Below are positions 7,129 to 14,361 of a stretch of 55,338 nt of DNA, piece after piece (the first letter of the stretch is position 1; each line of letters begins with the position of its first letter). The stretch is from Candidatus Pullilachnospira intestinigallinarum (lineage in GTDB: Bacteria; Bacillota; Clostridia; Lachnospirales; Lachnospiraceae): assembly GCA_018711275.1 (NCBI GenBank), contig DVIN01000069.1:1-55338 (forward strand). Direction: 5' to 3'. The position numbers and the translations under genes are program-made. Below the pieces are notes generated by a model that had not been told where the DNA came from, made no database searches, and worked only from the letters and a program-made list of their open reading frames with translations.

Positions 7129-8286
7129 TCAAACCACTCCGAACACTGCCATAAAGGTTCCGGCCGCCACCGCGGTACCGATTACGCCGGCCACATTGGG
7201 ACCCATGGCATGCATCAGCAGGAAGTTTGTGGGATCTGCCTCAGCACCCACCTTCTGGGATACACGGGCAGCCATCGGTACGGCAGACACACCGGCTGAG
7301 CCGATCAGCGGGTTGGTCCTTCCTCCGGTAACCACATTCAGGATCTTTCCGAAAATTACGCCACCGGCAGTACCCACCGCGAATGCCACCAGACCCAGCA
7401 CAACGATTTTCAGGGTATCGGCATTCAGAAATCTCTCCGCGCTGGTGGAAGCTCCCACGGAAGTACCCAGCAGAATAACCACAATATACATCAGCGCGTT
7501 GGAAGCCGTGTCTGTCAGCTGTTTTACCACTCCGGACTCTTTAAACAGGTTGCCCAGCATCAGCAGACCAACCAGCGGAGCCGTGGTGGGAAGGATCATA
7601 CAAACCACGATGGTGATAATAATGGGGAACAAAATCTTCTCCAGTCTGGAAACGGGACGAAGCTGTTCCATCTTGATCTTTCTCTCTTTTTCCGTTGTCA
7701 GCAGCTTCATGATGGGCGGCTGAATAATCGGCACCAGAGCCATATAGGAATAAGCGGCCACCGCAATAGGGCCCATCAGATCCGTCTGTCCCAGCTTTCC
7801 TGCCAGGAAAATAGAGGTGGGGCCGTCCGCGCCTCCGATGATGGAAATAGCCGCGGCAGACTTTCCGTTGAAGCCCATGAAAATGGCCAGGAAATATGCC
7901 GCATAAATTCCCAGCTGTGCGGCCGCGCCCAGAATAAAGCTGCTGGGATTGGCAATCAGTGGTCCGAAATCGGTCATGGCGCCCACGCCCATGAAAATCA
8001 GGGAGGGCAGGATACTCCACTCATCCAGCAGGAAGAAGTAATGCAACAGTCCTCCGGCATGTTCGATTCCCTGAGCATCCACATAGGGATCCGCCATGAT
8101 ATCCGGATAGATATTTACCAGCATCATACCAAAGGCAATGGGAATCAGCAAAAGAGGCTCAAATCCTTTTTTAATTGCCAGATACAGGAACACGCAGGCA
8201 ACCAGGATCATCACATAGTTTCCCCATTCCAGGTTGTTGAAGGCTGTCTGCTGCCACAGATTTGACAATGTGCTTGTTATACTCAT
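7129..8286 (-). CDS. oadB: Na+-pumping decarboxylase beta subunit (OadB/MmdB/GcdB family)
   Basis: A 385-residue polytopic membrane protein that decarboxylates carboxybiotin and couples this to Na+ export. The family-defining GGADGPTSIFLAGKLG segment is present, as are many hydrophobic helices. The start at ATG 8286 follows a near-perfect AGGAGGT; the reading frame is open for 24 more codons upstream but without a ribosome site. It lies between the biotin carrier and the carboxyltransferase genes and is the energy-conserving subunit of the complex. Sequence alone does not separate the oxaloacetate, methylmalonyl-CoA and glutaconyl-CoA versions. Confidence 0.92.
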   Translation of the reverse strand: MSITSTLSNLWQQTAFNNLEWGNYVMILVACVFLYLAIKKGFEPLLLIPIAFGMMLVNIYPDIMADPYVDAQGIEHAGGLLHYFFLLDEWSILPSLIFMGVGAMTDFGPLIANPSSFILGAAAQLGIYAAYFLAIFMGFNGKSAAAISIIGGADGPTSIFLAGKLGQTDLMGPIAVAAYSYMALVPIIQPPIMKLLTTEKERKIKMEQLRPVSRLEKILFPIIITIVVCMILPTTAPLVGLLMLGNLFKESGVVKQLTDTASNALMYIVVILLGTSVGASTSAERFLNADTLKIVVLGLVAFAVGTAGGVIFGKILNVVTGGRTNPLIGSAGVSAVPMAARVSQKVGAEADPTNFLLMHAMGPNVAGVIGTAVAAGTFMAVFGVV

Positions 8287-8347
8287 GTTATTACCTCCTG
8301 TTGTTAAAATCCGTATCGTGTATTCTCCGCGGAAGTTAACATTGTCC

Positions 8348-8383
8348 GGCATCCGCAAAAGCAGAGGCGCTCAGCGGATGCCG
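8348..8383 (-). other. Intercistronic stem-loop between the biotin carrier and pump genes
   Basis: The 10-bp stem CGGCATCCGC / GCGGATGCCG with a 16-nt loop stands in the 117-bp gap inside the operon. No U-run follows, so it is unlikely to terminate. An mRNA processing or stability element that sets subunit ratios is more likely (inference). Confidence 0.55.
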
Positions 8384-8403
8384 CGTAGCTTTTCATCCAG
8401 TTC

Positions 8404-8820
8404 TCAGTTCATGGTAGCCAGGATATCTCCGGACTCCACTGCGGCGCCCACTGCCACATCAATGCTGGCAACAGTTCCGTCCTGAGGCGCAACCACCGGA
8501 ATCTCCATCTTCATGGCTTCCAGAACCACAATGGAATCTCCGGCTTTCACAGCCTGTCCTACTTTCGCTTCAATGCTGCAGATCTTTCCGGGAACGGAAG
8601 CGGTAACCTGAACGGAACCCTGTGTTCCGGAAGCTGCCGGAGCGGGAGCGGGTGCCGGTGCTGCTGCTGCCGCCGGAGCAGGTGCTGCCGCCGGAGCGGG
8701 TGCCGGTGCTGCTGCTCTGGGAGCCTGAACCGGTGCTGCCGCCGGTGCTCCTGCGGTGGTTCCTTCCTCAACAGTTACATTGTATACGTTTCCATTTACG
8801 GTGATTGTATAAGTTTTCAT
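8404..8820 (-). CDS. Biotin carboxyl carrier protein of the decarboxylase complex
   Basis: A 138-residue carrier. A short N-terminal segment (about 1-20) is followed by a long Ala/Pro hinge (about 22-65) and a biotinyl domain (about 70-138). The biotinylation motif EAMKME puts the modified lysine at K104. It shuttles the carboxyl group between the carboxyltransferases and the membrane pump. Start: ATG behind AGGAGGT. Equivalent to GcdC/MmdC or the 1.3S subunit of transcarboxylase. It may serve both carboxyltransferases encoded in this operon, because it is the only biotinyl domain in the cluster. Confidence 0.93.
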   Translation of the reverse strand: MKTYTITVNGNVYNVTVEEGTTAGAPAAAPVQAPRAAAPAPAPAAAPAPAAAAAPAPAPAPAASGTQGSVQVTASVPGKICSIEAKVGQAVKAGDSIVVLEAMKMEIPVVAPQDGTVASIDVAVGAAVESGDILATMN

Positions 8821-8839
8821 ATCAGATACCTCCTATTAT

Positions 8840-9631
8840 TCAGGCATTGCGCCATTTGCTTTTATTTACTTTTCTGATGGAACGCACCACATAACCGTCT
8901 GTGGAGTTTCCTTCTTCATATGCGGCGATGGCTGTGGCAAGGACAATAGCCATCTCCACATCATCCATGTTTGTTTCCTGTACCGCTGCCGGAGCAGGGG
9001 CGGGTGCCGCAGGCTGTGCCGGGGCGGCAGGCGCCTTCTTTTCCGTATCCTTTTTTTCCTCTCCTGCCCCGATTCTTCCCACATATTTAAACAGGGAAAT
9101 CACGAATACCAGGAAGAACAGAATGACGAATACGGTTCCCACACCCATCACGGTGTTGATACCCGCGCTTCGCAGGTTTCCTGCGATGGTTTCTTTTTCG
9201 GCAACCGTCATGTAAGCCGGAACCATCTGATCATAATCATGATTATAATTGTACACGAAGGTCAGAGTACCTTCTTCTTTTTCGAAATCAGCGGGGATGG
9301 TAACCGTCACGGTATTCTCATCCTCATCCACCTCCATGGATGCCTCTCCCATTCCTTCAAAGGCTCCCATGGTGGCTGTGGCGTCTTCCCATTCCTCCAC
9401 CGCGTATCTGGTGAAATCATCTCTGCTTACTTCCATCTGCGCCAGCTGACTTTCATCAAAACTGGCCAGAGACTCCACCGCCTGCTGGGAAACTGTGATA
9501 CAGTTCTCAGCCATCTCATCGGTGATTCTCTGGAAGCCGCCGGCCTCCTCCTGGCTGCCGCAGGCGGCAAGGGAAAACGCACAGACAGATGCCAGCATCA
9601 GACCCGCCATTTTTTTCCATGTCTGCTTCAT
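8840..9631 (-). CDS. OadG-family gamma/delta subunit fused to a lipoprotein-like ectodomain
   Basis: A 263-residue protein. It starts with a lipoprotein signal (LAAC, Cys24), followed by an extracytoplasmic domain of about 130 residues rich in Glu/Asp, one membrane helix (about 160-183), an Ala/Pro-rich linker and a conserved C-terminal tail (about 215-263) typical of OadG/MmdD subunits, which anchor the carboxyltransferase to the pump. Classical OadG is about 80 residues with only the helix and tail, so the lipid-anchored N-terminal domain is an addition. GAGGTGAG precedes the ATG. Role as complex scaffold is established for the family; that of the ectodomain is unknown. Confidence 0.8.
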   Translation of the reverse strand: MKQTWKKMAGLMLASVCAFSLAACGSQEEAGGFQRITDEMAENCITVSQQAVESLASFDESQLAQMEVSRDDFTRYAVEEWEDATATMGAFEGMGEASMEVDEDENTVTVTIPADFEKEEGTLTFVYNYNHDYDQMVPAYMTVAEKETIAGNLRSAGINTVMGVGTVFVILFFLVFVISLFKYVGRIGAGEEKKDTEKKAPAAPAQPAAPAPAPAAVQETNMDDVEMAIVLATAIAAYEEGNSTDGYVVRSIRKVNKSKWRNA

Positions 9632-9648
9632 ATGCTCACCTCGTTCAA

Positions 9649-11082
9649 TTATACTGTTCCATGTTTTCTGGACGGACGGTCCTCTCTTTTTGTGTAAAGC
9701 ATCTCGAAAGCGCCGATCACATATTTTCTGGTATCCGCCGCCTCGATGATGGTATCCACATATCCTCTTTTTGCCGCGGACAGTACGCTGGACTGCAGGG
9801 TGGCATATTCCGCTGCCTTCTCATTGATGGTGGCCGCATCGGAATCCGCATACATGATCTTTGCCGCCAGCTTGGCGTCCATCATGCCGATCTGCGCTCC
9901 GGACCAGGCATAAACCATATCCGCGCCAATGGACTTGCTGTTCATGGCCAGATAAGCGCTTCCGTAAGCGCTTCCCACAATCACGTTCACCTTGGGAACC
10001 GTGGCGTTGGCAAAAGCATAGGTCATCTTTGCCACTGCCTTGGCCATGTTGGCCTCGGAGCACTTGGTGGCCTTAAAGCCCCTGACATTGGTGAGGGTCA
10101 GCACCGGGATATTGAAGGCGTCGCAGAACTCCACGAAGCTGGCAGCCTTCCAGGCGCCTCTCGCGGAGATCTCGCTCTCCATGCTCTCGGTCAGATTGCC
10201 TTCCGCATCATGGATCTCGCTTCTGTTGGCCACTGCGCCCACGGTGGCGCCGTTCAGTTTGATAAAACCGGTCACCATCTCTTTGGCGTAGTCTGCCTTC
10301 ACTTCAAAGAACACATTGTTGTCACTGATCTGTGCCAGGGCAATGCCGGTATCTCCTGCACAGGCCGCCAGATCCGGGCAAACTCTGTTGAGATCATCGG
10401 TACACTCCTCATAGACATCGTCTTCGTTGTTGGCCGGAAGCATGGTCACCAGGGTACGGATCCCCGCGATCACTTCCTCCTCGCTTCCTCTGTAGTCCAC
10501 CAGTCCGGCTTCCCTGCTCTGGAACTCGGCGCTGGAGGTGTCACATTTGGAAGTATCATTTCCCGCGATGGCGTTGGGGGAATTGACAAAAAGTTTTCCG
10601 TTGGTATTCTCCATGAAGGTGAAATCGGTCAGTGCCGGGATCAGCGCCATACCGCCGCCGCAGGTGCCGAAAATGCCGGTAATCTGCGGAATCACGCCGC
10701 TGGCCATCGTCTGCTTCATGTAGATCTCACCGAAGCCGTTCAGCGCGTCGGTGGCTTCCTGCAGACGCATGCCCGCACAATCCACCAGCCCGATCACCGG
10801 CGCTCCCATCTTCATGGCGAGATCGTACAGTCTGGCGATCTTCTTCGCGTGCATCTCTCCGATACTTCCGTTCAGAACGGTGACATCCTGGCTGTAAACA
10901 TACACCAGATTGCCGCCGATCACACCGTAACCGGTGATAACGCCGTCCGACGGCGTCTCTGTGGCAGATAAGTTGAAATCCGTGCTTCTTGCCGTAATCT
11001 GACCGCCGATTTCAACAAAACTGTTTGCATCAAGTAAAGAGGCTATCCGCTTACTTGCTGCTGTCTGTGCTGTATTGCTCAT
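9649..11082 (-). CDS. mmdA: Acyl-CoA carboxyltransferase subunit (methylmalonyl-CoA decarboxylase alpha type)
   Basis: A 477-residue crotonase-fold carboxyltransferase of the PccB/MmdA/12S family. It moves a carboxyl group between an acyl-CoA, probably (methyl)malonyl-CoA, and carrier biotin. Glycine-rich oxyanion-hole segments are visible in both halves (GTCGGGMALIPALTDF and GSAYGSAYLAMNSK). It is first in the operon, behind GGAGGG and a TTGAAA-17-TAGAAT promoter. It is a little shorter than typical MmdA (about 510), mainly at the N-terminus. Substrate choice cannot be read from sequence by eye; propionyl/methylmalonyl-CoA is favoured because of the OadA-type partner. Confidence 0.82.
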   Translation of the reverse strand: MSNTAQTAASKRIASLLDANSFVEIGGQITARSTDFNLSATETPSDGVITGYGVIGGNLVYVYSQDVTVLNGSIGEMHAKKIARLYDLAMKMGAPVIGLVDCAGMRLQEATDALNGFGEIYMKQTMASGVIPQITGIFGTCGGGMALIPALTDFTFMENTNGKLFVNSPNAIAGNDTSKCDTSSAEFQSREAGLVDYRGSEEEVIAGIRTLVTMLPANNEDDVYEECTDDLNRVCPDLAACAGDTGIALAQISDNNVFFEVKADYAKEMVTGFIKLNGATVGAVANRSEIHDAEGNLTESMESEISARGAWKAASFVEFCDAFNIPVLTLTNVRGFKATKCSEANMAKAVAKMTYAFANATVPKVNVIVGSAYGSAYLAMNSKSIGADMVYAWSGAQIGMMDAKLAAKIMYADSDAATINEKAAEYATLQSSVLSAAKRGYVDTIIEAADTRKYVIGAFEMLYTKREDRPSRKHGTV

Positions 11083-11140
11083 TCTTCAGCCCTCCATTTT
11101 CTATCATAATTTGTGTGAAAACAAATTTCAGCCGATTCTA

Positions 11141-11169
11141 ATTCTACTATTTTTCCTGTTTTTTTTCAA
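11141..11169 (-). promoter_or_regulatory. Promoter of the Na+ decarboxylase/transcarboxylase operon
   Basis: TTGAAA (11164-11169, minus strand), 17-bp spacer, TAGAAT (11141-11146), 59 bp upstream of the first ATG. Surrounding sequence is A+T-rich and free of other features. Confidence 0.7.
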
Positions 11170-11218
11170 TAGGTTTTGTCAAAAATATATCAGGATTTCC
11201 CTTTGTTTTCGGCCTTTT

Positions 11219-12442
11219 TCAATACAGGCGGATATGTCTGGGAATTCCGTTTTCAAACAGCACCGGGCTTTCTCCCTGAATCAGCGGTTTCAGATATGCC
11301 ATCATCTTTTCCGTCACGTCATTCCCCGCCTCGCTGATATAATCCTCCGGCACTTTTTTCTCCCGGTTGGAAACTTCGCTGACGGGAACAGAGGTGAATT
11401 TTACCCGGTACGGGTCATCGCTGATTCTCTGGATGGAAGCCATCCGGCCGCCCTTTCCCTCCAGGGCGCAGTGACAGGCGGTCATTCCCAGCATTCTGGA
11501 TTCCTGAATATCTGTGGCGCTGGAAATGTGCGCCGCGCACCGCTGCATCAGATTCAGCTCCACGGAGCGGACCTTGCAGCCGATTTCCCGGCGGACCGCA
11601 TCCTCCAGCACCCGGGCGCTTCCGGCGATGTAACTGTGGCCGAAATTATCCACCGCGCCGCTCTGAACGGATTCGGAAATGTAGACGCCCTCCGCGTCCC
11701 GGATTCCCTCGCTGACCGCCACCAGCACGCTGTCCTGTGTCCTGAATTTTTCCTCCACATCCGCAAGGAACTGCGGAATGGAAAAAGGCCGCTCACACAG
11801 ATAAATGAGGCTGGGACCCTGGCCGCCGTTGTTTCTGGCCAGCGCCGAGGAAGCGGTAAGCCAGCCGGCATTGCGTCCCATCACCTCCACGATGGTGACC
11901 GCCTTGGTATCGTAGACACTGCAGTCCCGCTCCAGCTCCGCGAAAGTGCTGCCGATATATTTTGCCGCGGAACCAAAGCCCGGACAGTGATCGGTTCCCA
12001 TCAGATCGTTGTCGATGGTTTTGGGAGCTCCCACAATGCAGATATCCTCGATATTTTTTTCGCGGCAGTAAGCGGACAGCTTATCCACCGTATCCATGGA
12101 ATCATTGCCTCCGATATAGATAAAATAAGAAATCTCATGCCTGCGGAAAATCCGGATAATCTCCTCATACTGTTCCGGATTCTCCCGCGGATCACTGAGC
12201 TTTACACGGCAGGAGCCCAGGGCCGCCGCGGGCGTCTGGCAGAGCAGATCCAGATCCACCGTATTATTCATAACATCCGACAGATTCACAAAGCGCTCCT
12301 CCAGTACGCCCTTGATACCGTTGACCGCTCCCAGTACCTGATCCACTTCCCCGGAAAGGGAAGCCGCTGTCAGCACGCCGGCCACTGTGGCATTGATGGC
12401 CGCGGTGGGACCTCCGGACTGTGCAACTAATAAATTTCTCAT
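11219..12442 (-). CDS. Phosphofructokinase, PPi-dependent type by active-site residues
   Basis: A 407-residue PfkA-fold enzyme phosphorylating fructose 6-phosphate. Two residues separate ATP- from PPi-users: the glycine of the ATP-type GGDG is here aspartate (GGND, D114), and PGTIDND is here PKTIDND (K141). Both changes are those of PPi-phosphofructokinases, which work reversibly and spare ATP. GGAGGA precedes the ATG. It stands alone between the exporter terminator and the decarboxylase promoter. PPi-dependent glycolysis fits the fermentative, Na+-coupled metabolism of the neighbouring operon. Phosphoryl donor is inferred from these residues only. Confidence 0.85.
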   Translation of the reverse strand: MRNLLVAQSGGPTAAINATVAGVLTAASLSGEVDQVLGAVNGIKGVLEERFVNLSDVMNNTVDLDLLCQTPAAALGSCRVKLSDPRENPEQYEEIIRIFRRHEISYFIYIGGNDSMDTVDKLSAYCREKNIEDICIVGAPKTIDNDLMGTDHCPGFGSAAKYIGSTFAELERDCSVYDTKAVTIVEVMGRNAGWLTASSALARNNGGQGPSLIYLCERPFSIPQFLADVEEKFRTQDSVLVAVSEGIRDAEGVYISESVQSGAVDNFGHSYIAGSARVLEDAVRREIGCKVRSVELNLMQRCAAHISSATDIQESRMLGMTACHCALEGKGGRMASIQRISDDPYRVKFTSVPVSEVSNREKKVPEDYISEAGNDVTEKMMAYLKPLIQGESPVLFENGIPRHIRLY

Positions 12443-12490
12443 TTTCTTCCTCCTGATTTTTTTGCCGTTTGCGGAAACAGTGAAACATCA

Positions 12491-12521
12491 TAAAAACAGC
12501 GCCAGCCGTCCGGCTGGCGCC
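12491..12521 (-). terminator. Intrinsic terminator of the heterodimeric ABC exporter operon
   Basis: The stem GGCGCCAGCC / GGCTGGCGCT with a 4-nt loop is followed on the minus strand by GTTTTTAT. It starts 5 bp after the second ABC gene. Confidence 0.9.
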
Positions 12522-12525
12522 ACGC

Positions 12526-14361
12526 TTATGCGCTCACTTTTTCAAACTGGCTATTATATAGATTAGCATAAAATCCATTCCTTGCCAATAGCTCCTCATG
12601 ATTTCCCTGTTCAATGATATCTCCGTCTTTCATCACCAGAATCAGATCCGCGTCCCGGATGGTGGACAGCCGGTGAGCGATCACAAAGCTGGTTCTGCCG
12701 CGCATCAGATTGTCCATGGCCTTCTGAATCTGGATCTCCGTTCTGGTATCCACGGAGGAGGTGGCTTCATCCAGGATCAGCAGCCGGTTATCTGCCAGAA
12801 TCGCCCGGGCGATGGTGAGCAGCTGCTTCTGTCCCTGGGATACGTTGCTGGTTTCCTCATTCAGCATAGTCTGATAGCCCTCCGGCTGTGTCATGATAAA
12901 CCGGTGGGCGTGAGCTGCCTTGGCCGCCGCAATCACTTCTTCATCGGTGGCGTCCAGGCGCCCATAACGGATATTTTCCATAATCGTTCCGTTAAACAGC
13001 CAGGTATCCTGCAGCACCATTCCAAAATTAGCCCGCAGCGCGCTTCTGTCAAAATCCCGGATATCCGTGCCGTCAATCTTTATGGAGCCGCCGTTCACAT
13101 CATAGAAACGCATCAACAGCTTCACCATGGTGGTTTTTCCCGCTCCCGTGGGACCCACGATGGCGATTTTCTGCCCCGGCTTCACCTGAGCGGAAAAATC
13201 TTTGATGATAATCTGATCCGGCCGGTAGCCGAAGCTGACATGATCGAACGTGACATTTCCTTTGATTTCCGGCATCTGCTTATCCGAGAGTCCTCCTGTT
13301 ACAGGCTCTTCCTCTTCCTCCAGGAATTCAAACACCCGCTCCGCGGAAGCGGCGGACATCTGCATCATATTGGTCACCTGGGCGATCTGCTGCACCGGCT
13401 GGGTAAAGTTTCGGATATACTGGAAGAAAGACTGAATTTCTCCCACTTCGATGGCTCCCTTTATGGTCATATAACCGCCCAGAAGCGCCACCATCACATA
13501 TCCCACATTTCCCACAAACTGCATGATGGGCATCATCATTCCGGAAAAGAACTGAGATTTCCATCCGGAAGAATAAAGCATCCGGTTGGTCTTCTCAAAT
13601 TCCGCCACCACAGTGTCCTCCTGGCCAAAAGCTTTGACAATATTCTGCCCCGCATAAACCTCTTCCACCTGTCCGTTGACCTGCCCCAGATAGGCCTGCT
13701 GCTGGCGGAAATACTTCTGGGAACGTTTCATCACAAAGCCGATAATGGCCATGGAAACCGGAAGAATCAGCACCGCGCAGACGGTCATCCAGACGTTAAT
13801 GCTGATCATCATGACAAATACGCCGATCAGCGTGGTCACGGAGGTAATCAGCTGGGTAATGCTCTGGTTCAGGCCCTGCTGCAGCGTATCCACATCGTTG
13901 GTGATCCGTGAAAGAATTTCCCCGTAGGGCCGGCTCTCAAAATACCGCATGGGGAGCCGGTTCAGTTTTCTGGAAATATCCTTCCGGAGCGAATAACTGA
14001 CATCGTTGGAGATTCCTGTCATAATCATTCCCTGCAGGAAAGAAAACGCCGCGCTGAACAGATACAGGCACATCACCCACAGAAGAATCTGTCCGATTTT
14101 TCCAAAGTCGATGCCCCCGGTGCCTCCGATCTTGGCCACCAGCCCGTTAAACAGTTCCGTAGTGGCTTTTCCAAGAATTCTGGGGCCAACGATATTGAAC
14201 ACGGTTCCCGCAATGGCGCATACCATCATCACCGCCAGCCGGATCCGATACCGCTTCATGTACCCGATCAGCTTTTTCATGGCAGCGCTAAAATCCTTTG
14301 CTTTTTCTCCGGCCATATTCCGGCCGCCCATGGGGCCATGCCCTCTTGTACTACTGCTCAT
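12526..14361 (-). CDS. ABC exporter half-transporter, catalytically competent Walker B with degenerate signature
   Basis: A 611-residue fusion of a six-helix exporter domain (about 35-335) and a nucleotide-binding domain. Walker A is GPTGAGKTT and Walker B ends ILDEATSSVD with the catalytic Glu; the switch histidine is present (IAHRLS). The signature is degenerate, VSQGQKQ instead of LSGGQ. Its partner has the reverse pattern, so the pair forms a heterodimer with one active and one non-hydrolysing site, as in BmrC/BmrD or TM287/288 multidrug exporters. The start overlaps the partner gene by 11 bp and follows GGAGGAG. Efflux of drugs or other amphiphiles is likely. Confidence 0.9.
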   Translation of the reverse strand: MSSSTRGHGPMGGRNMAGEKAKDFSAAMKKLIGYMKRYRIRLAVMMVCAIAGTVFNIVGPRILGKATTELFNGLVAKIGGTGGIDFGKIGQILLWVMCLYLFSAAFSFLQGMIMTGISNDVSYSLRKDISRKLNRLPMRYFESRPYGEILSRITNDVDTLQQGLNQSITQLITSVTTLIGVFVMMISINVWMTVCAVLILPVSMAIIGFVMKRSQKYFRQQQAYLGQVNGQVEEVYAGQNIVKAFGQEDTVVAEFEKTNRMLYSSGWKSQFFSGMMMPIMQFVGNVGYVMVALLGGYMTIKGAIEVGEIQSFFQYIRNFTQPVQQIAQVTNMMQMSAASAERVFEFLEEEEEPVTGGLSDKQMPEIKGNVTFDHVSFGYRPDQIIIKDFSAQVKPGQKIAIVGPTGAGKTTMVKLLMRFYDVNGGSIKIDGTDIRDFDRSALRANFGMVLQDTWLFNGTIMENIRYGRLDATDEEVIAAAKAAHAHRFIMTQPEGYQTMLNEETSNVSQGQKQLLTIARAILADNRLLILDEATSSVDTRTEIQIQKAMDNLMRGRTSFVIAHRLSTIRDADLILVMKDGDIIEQGNHEELLARNGFYANLYNSQFEKVSA

